A program made the translations under genes and the position numbers. Positions 22,641 to 34,608 of a stretch of DNA of 49,116 bases are shown here, in pieces. The notes beneath the pieces are model-generated. The model was not told where the DNA came from, ran no database searches, and saw only the letters and a program-made list of their open reading frames with translations. The stretch covers positions 1 to 49,116 of the forward strand of contig CAKJVC010000102.1 of assembly GCA_918026815.1 (NCBI GenBank), in the 5' to 3' direction. Source of the stretch: Chalara sp. BL73 (lineage: Eukaryota > Ascomycota > Leotiomycetes > Helotiales). Every line of letters starts with the position of its first letter. Within the stretch, counting starts at the first letter, position 1.

Positions 22641-23733
22641 CTTCCTGGGCTGTTTACTCCTTTGGTCCCAACAGTTGTAGCTGATTCTAACCTATTCTAG
22701 TGATCCAAATGAAATTATTAACTTATGCTTTATTCGGGATTTATACATATTTATTTCGTAAATCTTATTATGGATTGAATAGTTATAAGCCCGGAAAGTG
22801 TAGCACGCTCGGCTATCAAATATATTGGAATTTGCTTTGGTTTTTTTTGGGGCAAATGAATTAAATTAGTTCAACAACCCTAATTAATTAATAATTAAAA
22901 AAAAACTTAAAAGTTTATAATTAAAGAAAAGCCAGTAATCTTAGGGCTTGCTTTGAGCTGTGGAGTTCAGCCCTAGGATACAGGCCAAGATCAGCCCAGT
23001 TGTAGGATCCAGGGTGGCTGTAGAAACTTCCAGAGGCAACTCAAAAGCCTTCAAGCGCTGATAGCAGAAGAATTTAGTTGCTGGACGCTGTTGCTGACTA
23101 TCCACACGAGGTCACATTTCACTTAAGCCCACGCTAGGATATCCTTGTTTGACAAGGAGTCTGATATGCATCAATAAGAACTTCAGCTATCCCAGCAGTA
23201 CAGTTATTGGCGGTAGTTATGACCTCAATGCCTCAGCCAGACCTGCACCACCAGTCTATCTACAGGGGTGATCTTCAAAACACAGAGCGGCGCTTTTTGC
23301 GTCCACTTTCTAAATGGTGGGAAGGAAAAAATTGGCTGTAAAGTGTTTCAAGCGAGAAGCCTCATTTGCTTTCCCGTGTGACAAGGCTCATGGATGGTGC
23401 GCAGGTTTTCAGAAGGTCGAACTCGTACTCGCGTACAGATCCGAGGCATGGCTCTGAAAGCCCTCGGACTTGCGTATGTCGGTACATCGAGTCTCAGAAT
23501 TTTAGGAGCCGCACAGCTTGTGGCTTGCACTTTGTTATATTTTTCATGAGTTATGCATTGACAGGCTTCTGACATGAAGTGGTACAAAGAGCGAGGTGTT
23601 CCTCGCATTCTTCTGTACAATCAGTCAACAGATCCGGCCCGCCGGCCCTAAAATTATTCCTCCTAGGCTAAAAAAAACACTTTTTCTGATACTTGCAACC
23701 TGGTTGCAGAGGGGTCGGTGATCAAAATATATC
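22641..23733. other. A/T-rich spacer upstream of the Clr5 gene
   Basis: No gene recognised. 22700-22925 is markedly A/T-rich with poly-A and poly-T tracts, as seen in fungal repeat relics. A 15 bp palindrome lies just before the next gene. Confidence 0.4.
23694..23708. promoter_or_regulatory. 15 bp palindrome 25 bp before the Clr5-domain gene
   Basis: TGCAACC-T-GGTTGCA is a perfect inverted repeat of 7-base arms with a one-base centre. It lies in the leader or core promoter of the gene at 23734, so it could be an operator or a small hairpin in the transcript. Confidence 0.35.
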
Positions 23734-25410
23734 ATGCATCACGATAGTAGTCTGTCGAATCCCACGACAATTCTATACCGACAACACTTAACAAGCCCAC
23801 TCCGGCTCCCGAGGGAAGCCTGGAATTCTCATAAGATGGAAATCTATCGAGTTTATATAGAGGAGAATAAGACCCTGCAACAGACTATTGAGATACTGGA
23901 GCCAAAGCATGGGCTTAAGGCAAGGTAAATTAGGCCCTAATTTTCTTGAAGAGGCTCGATAAACTGACTGTTCACTACCATTAGAAAAAGAACATGGAAA
24001 GCAAAGCTTAAAGAGTGGGGGATTTCCAAGAACTTGTCTACAGAACAGAAGATGATTATCGGATCCATAGCTAAGCATCGGGAAGCGGTCGAGGGAAAAG
24101 AGACCGTCTTCTTTCACAACGGCACTCAGATAACGACAGAGCGGATTGAGACATTCAAGAGAATGAAAGAGGCTAATGGAACAGAGCTGGCATCAGCCAT
24201 TGCTAGTGGGCAGCTATAGAGACTCTCCTGGCTGTTCTAGAGACGTATGCTAACATATCCAATAGAGATCCCTGACGGTGTGACATGCCATACTCCATTG
24301 GCTGAGCATTTTAATAGCTCAGCCGGAGGACACGGAGATGAAAGTCTTTCCATGGCAGAGGACGAGCCCGGCGATGCAGCACCCCGAGGAGACGATGGTT
24401 TCTCTCTCCTTAGACATGCGCTCTATTCGATGTCCGAAGTTAGCAGCACTATTTCCCCAATAAGCCATGTTAGTATGGGTACCTGGGGTGAGCACGGGCG
24501 GTTAATCTTGAACACTCTTGACTTTGATGAACTCTTTAATAACTTCTGTACGGAGACATATCGCACAATACACCGGGATCCTGTACAGCAAATGGTGTGG
24601 AAGGACAACGTCCCCCAAATTGCTCGATCATTTGATTTCGTCATGCACAGCTTACTCGCGCTGTCGGCCCTCCACTTGTCCTATCTTTATCCGCAGGAGG
24701 AGTCGTATGCATTACAGGCCCTTCTGCACCACCAACTTAGCATTCACTTGGGTGGGACGGCCTTATCCAGAATAACCAATGAAAACTGCTCTGCGCTCTA
24801 CATATTCTCTGTGCTTCTTGCTCTTTATGTCATAGCACGACCTCGAAAATCAGAAGACCTTCTACTCGTGGGAGAAATGGGGATAGCTCCCTGGCTTCTG
24901 ATGTTCCGAGGAACTCGCGTTATCACTGATAATTCGTGGGAATCACTCATTTCTGGACCTCTGGCACCCATGATCAAAGGCGGCATGCAACGAGTTGAAC
25001 TGCGGAACTCAGCCAACAACTCGCTCTCGATAGGGGAAGAACAACTTATGGTGCTTCAAGGCTTCATTACCAAGACCACAGTAGACACCAAACTTTTGCG
25101 AATATACACCGAAGCTGTCGGGGAGCTTCAGAAATCATTTATGGCCTTTAGTCTCGACCGGTACAACCACGGTACCACAGATGCCTTCATTTGGGTCCAT
25201 CGTGTTTCTGACGAGTATTTACTTCTCCTACGAGGACAGACGCAAGAGTCACTCTGCATCCTTGCATTCTTCAGTGTACTCCTTCACAGGATGAAGGCGA
25301 AATGGTGGTGTGAGGGCTGGAGCACCCACTTAATGACTCAGATTGATCGTTTGCTGGACGAGGCACATCGTCAGTGGATATGGTGGCCCTTCAAGGAAGT
25401 GTACGAGTAG
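23734..25410 (+). CDS. Clr5-domain plus fungal transcription factor domain protein
   Basis: 518-residue putative regulator. Exons 23734-23924, 23985-24205 and 24266-25410; the 60 bp introns carry proper ends and a GCTAAC branch in the second. Residues about 28-80 match the Clr5 domain (EAWNSHKMEIYRVYIEENKT, then HGLKARKRTWKAKLKEWG), a fungal N-terminal domain named from the CLR-5 protein. Residues from about 165 to the end look like the UPC2-type fungal TF domain: FDFVMHSLLALSALHLSYLYP with HHQLSIHLGG, a form usually found behind a Zn2Cys6 cluster. No zinc cluster is present. The start could instead be the later Met before EIYRVY. Isolated gene with no evident partner. Confidence 0.8.
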
Positions 25411-26665
25411 GGCGCAGGAGGTGTTGGTTAAATCCGACGATTACTGGTAATCTACCTAATGGATATGGATGGTATTACTATCTTGAGAGAATCCTGACTT
25501 GGTGGCAAGGCCTTCAATGGTGGTGGCCTCATGGTTAATCTTCCCTGAGGAGTAAGCTGGCCACCTGATTAGTGAAACAAAAACGAGCCTACAGTATAGT
25601 GAACAAAAAAAAAAGCTCATCGGAGGATGGTTCTGCGGGAGGATGTAGTCGATACCTGATGGAAAGTTAAGTATTATACAGTACATAGTCGAACTGCCAC
25701 GTTGGCTAGCATGACGACTACAGGGACATAGAAAGGGCTGTATGTTAAAGGCCAGGAGATAAGGTGACTAAGCGTCGATCGAGAGTATTGCAACCAAAGG
25801 AGGAAAACCAAGGTTTGAAGGATTTGGTCTCAGTCACGGATTTGTCGGTCTTGTAGTCGAAGTTATACGTGGACGACAAAGCGAACGTATTAGCATGCCA
25901 AATTCAAAGTCCTCGTGCCGTATATTTTGCCATAAAATAACTGGATACAAACAAATGATTCGTGTCCCGCCTCCTATTTGCATATCACCAGCACTAGGTG
26001 CTCGCGTAACCAGATCTATTGGCCTGAGGAAACCCGTAGCTCTTATGCTTTCTCAATTTGCCTTACCAGGCTGGTGAAACCGAGTTGGCGTAGGAGAAAG
26101 TGATGCGATTTTCCTAGTGAGGTTCGATTTTGACCATAACGTTGGAAGGATACAAAGACCAACAAAATTCTAGTGACCAGTTTGGAGATTTTTCCGCCTG
26201 CTCGACGAATGGCTAAGATCTTATTTAAGGCGATTGCGAACCGACTGCGGGATTGCGTAAATATTGCTGAGACCAGCGAAGGCCGACCCGTGGAGCTTGT
26301 TCAGGAAAGTGAACAGCGCGAACTGGTTGTCCTATATGGCTGAGGGGTACAACTGGGGTCAGCCCAAGTAGTCGACCCCTTAAATATCGAGCCGCTCTCC
26401 TCAGTTGCACACATGTTTACCCAGTCCCAAGATATTATCCTGCTGGAACCAAGTGAGGGGCGATGAGAAGTTGGATCCCAATATCGAAATAGATGTAGGG
26501 GTCATAAGAAACTATGAGGAAAGATTGAAATATACCTACCGCAAGAAGTAAGTTCTACTCTTCGCATCACCAGGGCTACGTGACCTGTCGTAGCCGAGCC
26601 ACTAGGGCTCCTTCGTGTATATATAGTGTATATATAGCCTGCTCTCCCCGAGCTCCTCTTCCTTC
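25411..26665. other. Gene-free stretch, probably degenerate repeat DNA
   Basis: No gene I can support. A short plus-strand frame near 26211-26345 reads AKILFKAIANRLRDCV, which vaguely resembles reverse-transcriptase sequence, but is too short to call. 26590-26640 contains repeated TATATATA-type sequence. Confidence 0.35.
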
Positions 26666-26887
26666 TGTAACAACTCAAGCTGAACAGGGATCTCGATCCG
26701 TAGATCTAGGTAGAAGGACTCAGAGGTGTGAATAACTATCAATTGTCATAACTAAGAGAACAAGCTACGGACAGAAGAAGGGAAGGAAAGCAGCGCTCTA
26801 TATACAGGAACTGGCCTCCGGCCAGTATAAGCGAGCTCTGGGGTGTCTGGTGCCAAGCTCCACCGAAAAGAGGCCAGGGCCGTGACA
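26666..26887. mobile_element. Probable solo LTR, boundaries uncertain
   Basis: The segment starts TGTAACAACTC and ends GGCCGTGACA, i.e. TG...CA ends with the short inverted ends TGT/ACA. It is flanked by CCTTC (26661-26665) and TCTTC (26888-26892), which match at four of five bases, as in a mutated 5 bp target duplication. The TATA-like CTATATACAGG and the GGCCTCCGGCC hairpin inside are LTR-like. The true LTR could be longer on the left. Confidence 0.4.
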
Positions 26888-27070
26888 TCTTCCTCAGCTA
26901 TAGATTCTCGTATGATACCACCGTTGCCCTCTGTATCTGTAGATCCACAGCGCGTGTCGTGACAAATACACGCTATAGCAATACACACTATAATAATGCA
27001 ATTACAATTACGAGTTAAATACGTTGTAACAATTACGCTGTAACGACTACAATACACGCTGTAACAATAT

Positions 27071-27254
27071 TGTCGGAATACCTACCACGTAGCAAAAGGC
27101 GTAGCAGCTATTGACTACGCTCTTGCTGGTGTTAATATGGTTCCTTGGTTCTTGGTTCTAAGCTGCGGCCTACTGCCAGGTAGTGTAAGTGATAGAAAAG
27201 CCACAATTCCGCATGATCCGGTGGGTCACGTGAAATTATCTACGTGCATACCAA
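27071..27254 (+). mobile_element. Degenerate solo LTR related to the one at 39866-40048
   Basis: Starts TGTCGGAATACCTACC and continues with GTAGCAAAAGGCGTAG and TGACTACGCTCTTGCT. It later has CTGCCAGGTAG and GTGCATACCAAC. In reverse complement this follows the LTR at 39866-40048 from end to end, with many substitutions. Target duplications are no longer recognisable. Confidence 0.6.
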
Positions 27255-28067
27255 CGGTTACTTCACCAAAGCAACCAAAAACCCAGAATTCCAAGAAAGA
27301 TGTGGCGAGGAGCAGCGGAGGGAACGCCGGAGAGTTAACTTTACAGAGTAATTTCTAACTGGAATGCACCGTCCGATGAGAAGACGCTCACTGGTGCAGA
27401 TCTCGAAAAAGCAAGGATATGGAGGAAAAGAAGAAAGGAAGGAAAGTAATGATGATAGCCGAGGGTTATGCAGCGCGTGAGGGGCACGAACGCGATCGTC
27501 ATTGCTTGGAGATTCTTCTATCTTGGACTCACTCAGCCGGAATCCGATACAGGCTTGGGATCATTATTTTAGAGGCTTTCCTGGGGTCGCATTGATGGGC
27601 TTTGCTTTGAAACGATAGTTGAGGATGGCGGTGGAAAAGCAGAGAGGAGGGAAAAAATCTGTGGCACGTCCTACTGCGGGACCCTGCTCATGATGATTCT
27701 GCAACCGGCCATGAATGTCACTTCAACCTTCATACTTCTTCTTCTCTTTACGTTGTTTGGACTTTCGACTATTCTTACACAAACATGTGATACAGTGTCC
27801 TGAAGTTTTGATTCGGACAGTTCCAACATCCGCTATGGATGATGCGCCAACACCACCACTGGTGAGATGGGAGACATGATTCACTCGATGATTGCGAAAG
27901 GTTGAGTGATCAAGCATTCTGGGTATATATGCGATATCTAGCCACAGAGCCAAGCTAATAAGAACCTTAAAGCCATGGAATCGACAGCCGTCACAACATA
28001 GCAATTCGTGCCGTATATCATGCCGTCCGCCTCTATTCAGCCTTTCCAGCTCATCCATCTGGTTCCT
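27255..28067. other. Gene-free spacer
   Basis: About 800 bp. One minus-strand open frame of 111 codons (27723-28058) lies immediately behind the GNAT-ankyrin pseudogene. It has a Cys-rich LLCCDGCRFHGFK segment and a basic tail, but no family I recognise, so I do not call it. Confidence 0.35.
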
Positions 28068-30017
28068 CTAGCCATATAGATGCGTCAGATTTGGCATTCC
28101 GCAAGCCAAAGCCACAAATCCGAATTCACGGGTCATTCCGACACTCCGGTAAGGCCTTGACCTGGTTCTCAAAGACCTCCATGTGCATGCCGTCTCCAGC
28201 CCACTCATCCTGATCTTGAGTGTTCTTAAACATAATTCTCAACACACTCTCATGCTTGCCTCCTCTCCGAAGAAAGTTCTTGGTATGAGGAGGCCGCTCG
28301 CCAGCATCCATACATTCATTCATAACGTTGAGAATAGTTGGGGATCTGTTATTACGCAGGGCCGTAGCAGCATGGTGAAAGATGTTGGCGAAGCCTTGTC
28401 GATATGACTTGTTCGTGGCAAAGTTTTGCTGAATGTCCGGAGCCACGTGGATAATTAAGTCATCATGCATCATGCACCACGTCTCTCCGTCTTCGACGTC
28501 TTCGTTCAACATGTGTAGCCTCTGCTTGGCACAACAGCGCAAGGCTCATACGCGGCGATAGAAACCCGTCGATGCACAAGCCGCATGTGCATCCAAACTT
28601 AAGTTGAGCATACTGGATTTGAGAAGGATTACCTAAGTTCCGCAGAGCTGCTAGACAGCTGATAGCTTCTGGAGCGAAACCAGAGAAGTTGTCGGATATG
28701 TCAACTGTCAGCATTCCACGGTCTCGCCTAGTTCTCTTGGTTTCCAGGTCAGATTCGAGCCTTTCGATTGGAGTGTACCCTTTCACATTCCTACCCAAAC
28801 TGAGGACCTGACCCTCACCAGAATCATCGATCAACCAACGGACGACTTGAACTTTGAGCTCACAAGCTGCAATGTGCAAGATATTGTTGGAATATCGGCC
28901 CACCTTTGCCCACTCACCGGCCGGGTCCCCACTTATCTTCCAAGCCTTGAAAAATTCCACGCACTCGCTGTCGGGGAGGGTGATAGCCGCATGGTGAAGT
29001 GGAAGTCTACCTTTTAAGAGCTCCAGGCGCCAGGACTTCCGATTCTGGTCTACATCCCAATCTGCAAAACCTTCGTGTTCTGGGCATTCATCAATATCCG
29101 GCTCTTCTACGGCTGGATCGAAGTCATCAATCGGCAGGATTGCACGTGCTGGGTGCCTTGCATCTGTTGCAAGGCCAAAGCAGCTAGATGCACCAATCCG
29201 ACGAAAGCCGAGCGAGCGATAAAATGATACTGCATTATCAAATACACAAACTTTGACCTCTCGTTGTTCGTCTTTTGTCTTGCCCCGAATGTCCGGCTCG
29301 ATATCGCGGGTGAGCCAGCCAGGTACTACAAGAGAAAATTGAGGATGTCTGTTTCTTGCTCGAGATTTCTCAATGAGGTAGGTGACAATTTTAGTCCCGA
29401 TTGCCTTGCGACGCCACTCTTTGTCAATAAGCAAATCCTCGATGACAAAAAATGACCCTAGATCAAGCTCAGAACCCCAAACTCCGGTTCCCTTCTAGAT
29501 TAGGTGATTCTTCAATTCCTTCCTGAGACGACCATAGCGGTCGAACAATCCGAACGCAATCTCGGAAAGTCCCTGGCAAGGTTGCTTCATATCTCTCCAG
29601 AAACTGTCCCGAATCCTATCTCTCTGCACGTACCGGCCAAAACCTCGTCCAATCTCTTTTCCTTCGTAGCTGCAGTGAACACGTATGGTCTGCATCCAGC
29701 GTACACACTCGCCGCCGTCATCCTCTGCCAGGAATATTTTGAAGGTGAACTTCTGATCACCCAGAGAGTATTCCTTCTGCTCGACTTCTGTCTCCTCTGA
29801 GCCCATGGATTCCTCTTCGTCATTGAAATCGCCATAGAAGTCACGTTCGAATGCATTCATCTCCTTATCAGAATCTTCCTCCCTGTTGTCGTCGTCCATA
29901 TCCTCTGAGTCTTTTTCATCTTCGTCCTCTCCCTCCCTCGCCCAAGATGGGATTGTCTTGCTCGTCTTCTTCATCAGTAAATGCCACGATTTCACCTTCC
30001 CTGATTAGTATTTTCAT
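28068..30017 (-). pseudogene. GNAT acetyltransferase-ankyrin protein, interrupted
   Basis: A roughly 650-codon fungal protein can be read along the minus strand in order. It starts ATG at 30017 (MKILIREGEIVAFTDEED), then has a very acidic segment and a long middle region. The GNAT-like part is FFVIEDLLIDKEWRRKAIGT, the acetyl-CoA-loop area, with FYRSLGFRRIGASSCFGLA later. Ankyrin-like repeats follow (GRLPLHHAAI, NNILHIAACELKVQVVRWL, CTCGLCIDGFLSPRM), and the end is REFGFVALACG. Four lesions break it: a one-base shift between about 29920 and 29995, an in-frame TAG at 29495-29497, a shift near 28520 and a shift near 28130. The in-frame TAG is not a homopolymer effect and argues for real loss. 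The family pairs a possible acetyltransferase with a protein-binding domain; substrate unknown. Confidence 0.7.
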
Positions 30018-31409
30018 ACATGTGACCTTCAAGCTGGTGACATGCCAGAATTCAAATTATCACGTCTCTTACGGTCGTTGGCAATTGATGTTGACTGACT
30101 GGGACCTTCTCGTATCAGCGGAATCGCTTCAGCCTTGCGCTTACCACGAGATTCTGCTGCATTAAATTCCATTACAGAGACTGAATGTAATGGGAATTGC
30201 AGTTGTGAAATGGTGAAGAGAATGCAGTCTCAATCAGAAGCTGTAGAAGAATAAGGTGTGATGGCGGGATGAAGGAAGGGAAGGAAGGTAGGATTGTTAG
30301 TTTTGAATGTTAGTAATTCCAGGCAGCAGGGTTGAGCGGGAATGGCTTTCCCTTTGGCGACAGCGCCAGACTTCAGCAGCATCGCGTTCCAGCGGCTACG
30401 CAGGATAGGAAAGCTAGTCTTACTAGCGCCTTGTAGCCACCACAAGGGGGCTGCTTTAGCGTGCAGTCCCACTGCCAAAATCATAGCGCAAGTCTATCTA
30501 TTTGTTGGCGTTATCCTTACATTTAGAAAAACTAACTCACCCAGCGGCTAAATAGATAATTATATATTTTTCAAGCGACTTCAACTTTTTTATTAATTTA
30601 AATAAGTTTAATTAAAAACTAAAAAAGGTATATTAGCAATAAGTACTTATAAGTCCTAAATACTGCAGTTTGGTATTCCTATCGCTATGTCGGTTCAAAT
30701 ATGCCGGACACAAAAACATTAATTAGTAAATATTTTAGAAGCAAAATACTATAAATCATTTTTATTAATTAATAAACAAAAAACAAAATACTGAATTTCT
30801 ACTAAAACTCTAGCTGAGGCCTTAACAACGTGCGGGACAACAGCTGTCCCCTCTGAGTGCCCTAGTTGTGCCTTACCTTCCTATGATGCCTTAGCTATTA
30901 ATCACAAAAGCATGCTCAATGCGCCATGCACCGATTTCCCAGCGTACACGTCGCTGAATTACAGCGCATATCCCCTAAACGCAAGTCTGATATCGTTATC
31001 CCACAGGAGTACTCTCCTTATTTCTTTACTTAGTAAAGGATGCGGTTGGATCTTGGTTGGCTTAGCTAAAAAGGCGTGTTCATCACCAGGGCATCAAACA
31101 GACACAGTAAGAAAAAGAAAGGCACTTTAAGCCTATATCCTAATATCGAATATGTTGAATTATAGGAATCGAAGTAAAGACAGCTTGGGGTTTATGTTTC
31201 TATGCACCTGGAATAAAATATTAGGTTTTGAAGAGAGGACATCCATAACGGAGATGCAATGTAATACACAAAATCTTCACGCAACGCCAGGCCCCTCTTA
31301 TCTTTATGATTTTTGTCACATTTGATTATCCTTTAAGATAAGGTAAAAAGCCGGATGACCCCCTGTGAACCAAGAACCACCGGCAGCCAGAACCGCCCCT
31401 ATGCTAATG
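30018..31409. other. Intergenic, with an AT-rich island at about 30550-30800
   Basis: No gene recognised. The AT-rich island, rich in TTAATTAA-like words, has the composition of a repeat degraded by C-to-T mutation. Its origin cannot be read. Confidence 0.4.
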
Positions 31410-32313
31410 CTATTGCCTCATCTCCGGGGGTAACTCATACCTCACTGGCGGCGCTGACTCACCATTAACTTCATGCGGATACTGCTGTGGCTGCTGTTCT
31501 ACTTTCACCGGCTGGTAATAACTGGTCTGCACAAGGGGGTGCGCCGGGGCTGGCTGCGGGGGCTGCGTGTTATTCATCTTCCTCCTCCTTCCAAGAATCA
31601 GCCAGCCTGCAAGAACACCAAGAAGCGCTGCGCCAACGACTCCAACCCCAATGCTGACCTTTGCCCCAGTACTCAAGCCAGACGAGATCACAACGGGCGG
31701 CGACGTCGCAGGTGTAGTCGTTGCAGTCGAGGGCGATGTTGAGGTCTGGGAGCTGGAGGCAGAGCTGCTAGCAGAGTCGGTAGCAGAGCTGGTGCTAGGT
31801 GTTGTGGCAGAGCTGGTACTAGATGTGGTGGCGGTAGTGGATCTCGCGGTTATGTTGAAATAGTGGCTGTTTGTCAGGGAGGTCGTCTCACCCTCTAGGA
31901 AGAGATTGAAATAGAACATCGGCGATACTGTGAGGTTCTTCTTTGTGTTCACGGTCCAAGGGGTGGATAGGGTATCCGGTGCTGCATTTTCTGCGAAAAC
32001 GATGTTAGTACCAATCTAGTAAAGTCATGCTATACGGGCTGTGCATGGAATGGAGACTAGGCGTACGGGTAACATATTCAGCAGTGCCAAAGAACTTAGT
32101 CCCGTTCAGCTGGAACATGGTGACCGAAATGCGAGCATTGTTTGGGTTTGGCACGTCCATCCATTGAATAACTTTAAACTCCCCCTCAACCATAACAATA
32201 TTCGAGCTAAAATCGGTTGTTGATTCGAACGCGGGAGGATAAATGAAGGCGACATCCGAAATGGCAGGACGAGCAAGGAGTGCCAAAAGTGAAAAAGAGA
32301 GTCGCAGACGCAT
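31410..32313 (-). CDS. Ser/Thr-rich type I membrane protein
   Basis: 275 residues in two exons, 32067-32313 and 31410-31990; the 76 bp intron has ACTAAC 10-20 bases before CGCAG. Layout: signal peptide (1-19, FSLLALLARPAIS); an ectodomain with V-I-Q-W and F-N motifs and N-glycosylation sites; a Ser/Thr stretch about 133-185, probably O-mannosylated; one membrane helix about 195-215 (IGVGVVGAALLGVLAGWLIL) stopped by GRRRK; and a Pro/Gln/Tyr-rich cytoplasmic tail. This is the plan of wall-stress-sensor-like and mucin-like fungal surface proteins, but I recognise no specific family. Function unknown. Confidence 0.78.
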
Positions 32314-33624
32314 TCTGGCAAGGATGCACTCCGTAAAGAGGAGCTATCTATCTATGACTGTCAGTCACAGTGGGAAGATAATCTACAACCTAGAAGAATG
32401 TGTGTAGACAAAAATGAGAAGCGGAGAAGTAGGCTAAAAGGACGGTGAGTAGGATTTGAGGACATGAACGGAGGGCCAAAGTTCAGAGCCATGATGTGCC
32501 AATGCTGCCATCAGACTAAAGATAGGGGGATTTTATTTGTGTGAGAAGTTGCACCAACTGGAAGCAAATGTTGGTTAAAAACCAACAGGTCCCTTGTCAT
32601 ATACCCTGCCTCCTTTTTCTTGCTAAGTAATGGCCACACTGAGCATTAATGCGGAAAACTGAGTGGCCGGAGCCTTAACCTGACACAATTGAGATCGCTG
32701 TTCCCTCACTTCGAAAACTAATGAATCTCTCTAGCTCTTAATTTAACCTTTTCGACCAAAAGTCTCAAAGATATAAAGTGTTCAGGTAAGATCGGTTGGA
32801 AGAATGATTCATGCGCACCCGTACGCCAACCCTTGACCCCCCAGCCCTTGTAAAAATGAAAGCGGCCAGCGTAAGTCCAAGGGTCTGTATCAAGTTCGCG
32901 TATGGCCTAAGTAAAGTAGCTGGTTGATTTTATTTTAATCCAGTCATTGCCACGCTGCTACCGATGCTTTTTAGCGTTGGTAGCGTAGGTGGTATTATAG
33001 TCGCTATAGTTTAATATGTCACCAACTGCATTGGCTACTCATTATGCGCACTTTCTAAAAGCTATTATTTATTGATTTTACCGCTTTTAATGTTTGGCTT
33101 ATTGTGCTTTCCACTATACTATTCTTGTTGTTTTTAAAAACTTTTTCGATTTGTACACCAACATTAAAAACTAAATACAACCATTTTGTTAGTTTTTTGA
33201 ATTACAGTTTTTTCATCTTTAGTTCTGTATTCAAACTTAGTAAGCGCCTAACTAAAATTTGATGATTTGTAACAAAAAATGATATTTACAAAAAAGGAGG
33301 GTGACAGTAGTCAAAGTGAGGCGCAAGTCAAACGTTAGGGGGTCGGCGCGTATGCGAAAAGGTGGGGCGCGTAAGCTAAAAAAAGGGGCGTGAATAATTC
33401 TTTATTGGTTGATAAAAGGAAAACAAACATTTGCGGGGCCAAGTTCGCTTTCCGCTGTTGGATCTTGCTTGGCTACCCTGTACTTTCTCTCTTTTTAACA
33501 CATTCACTTGTTCACCTTTATATTTTTGTACTGGCATATACTTCACACCTTCTTACTTTATTTCACTTTTCTTGTTTCTCTATATTGTTATGTCTTAAGT
33601 CACTATAGGCCAAACGTTGTACTG
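32314..33624. other. Intergenic, divergent promoter region
   Basis: About 1.3 kb between the divergent membrane-protein and glycosyltransferase genes. 32990-33290 is strongly A/T-rich and repeat-like. No gene recognised. An open frame continues upstream from the glycosyltransferase start to 33508 but is T-rich leader. Confidence 0.4.
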
Positions 33625-34608
33625 ATGTTTCTCTTGAAGCGGTACTCGGCGTTAAAGTTATTCAGCGCCGCCACCGTCATTGCCCTAGTCCTCATTTTCT
33701 TCTTCCCTTTATACATCTGGCCCGTCATTGACGAAAAAACCACCCCTACCCCAGATTTGCCGTCTCGAACAACGACATCCGCTCTTAAGACAACGCCCTT
33801 AGTGACAGCGATCCCAGAGAGGATATGGTACAAACTCGGCCCTCGCGGGGTGACCAAGAAAGCACAAGGATGGATTGATTCTTGCCTTCACAAAAACCCC
33901 ACCTACAAATTTGAATTCATGACAGACCTCTCGGGTGACGCCTACGTAAAGGAGAAATTCTCACACCGCCCAGATATCGTAGAAGCCTTCCTCGCGCTCC
34001 CATTCCCTATTCTCAAAGCGGATTTCCTCCGCTACCTGCTCCTCTTCAACGAAGGCGGGATCTATAGCGATCTCGACGTCTCGTGCGAGGATACACCAAT
34101 CCGCGACTGGGTACCGGCGCAATACAAAAAAGACGCTAGTGTTGTTGTGGGGTGGGAGTTTGATGTCGGCTGGAAAGGGCCTTTTGTGCGGCAGTTTGCG
34201 ACTTGGACAATCATGGCGAGACCAGGGTCGCCCCACATGTCGATGGTGCTGGACGATATCCTGGAGGCTTTACGAGAGAAGACGAAGGAACACAACACTA
34301 CGATAGCAGACATGACATGGAGCATGGTCGGCGACGTGGTCGATTTGACGGGCCCGAGGAGAATGACGCGGGGCATTCTCAAGAGCTTGAAAGCAATGCT
34401 CGGGGATAAGTTTAGTGAGAGCGATATCGCTGCGCTCTCTGAGCCGAAATTGGTTGGTGATGTATTGATTTTACCGGGGTATTCGTTTGCCTTGTCTTCG
34501 AATCATTATAAACCTGAAGATACGCAAGGGCCAGCGTTGGTTACGCACCATTATGATGGGAGCTGGAAGAATGATCACGGTGGGGAAACGGCAGATCCGG
34601 TTCCTTAG
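33625..34608 (+). CDS. GT32 (Och1-like) glycosyltransferase
   Basis: Single-exon gene for a 327-residue type II Golgi membrane protein. Layout: short basic N-terminus, membrane anchor about 11-33 (LFSAATVIALVLIFFFPLYI), then a GT32 domain. IPERIWYKLG (about 63-72) is the family start, and ILKADFLRYLLLFNEGGIYSDLD (129-151) carries the DxD sugar-nucleotide/Mn site at 149-151. GYSFALSSNHYKP and THHYDGSWKN complete the domain. Relatives such as Och1 and Hoc1 add mannose to glycans; donor and acceptor here are not predictable. I prefer the ATG at 33625, which places the anchor near the N-terminus; an in-frame ATG at 33508 would add 39 hydrophobic residues. Confidence 0.85.
   Translation: MFLLKRYSALKLFSAATVIALVLIFFFPLYIWPVIDEKTTPTPDLPSRTTTSALKTTPLVTAIPERIWYKLGPRGVTKKAQGWIDSCLHKNPTYKFEFMTDLSGDAYVKEKFSHRPDIVEAFLALPFPILKADFLRYLLLFNEGGIYSDLDVSCEDTPIRDWVPAQYKKDASVVVGWEFDVGWKGPFVRQFATWTIMARPGSPHMSMVLDDILEALREKTKEHNTTIADMTWSMVGDVVDLTGPRRMTRGILKSLKAMLGDKFSESDIAALSEPKLVGDVLILPGYSFALSSNHYKPEDTQGPALVTHHYDGSWKNDHGGETADPVP

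Noticed and set aside
26211..26345. Short frame resembling reverse-transcriptase text (AKILFKAIANRLRD)
   Set aside because: Only about 45 codons and no neighbouring RT motifs, so the resemblance is too weak.
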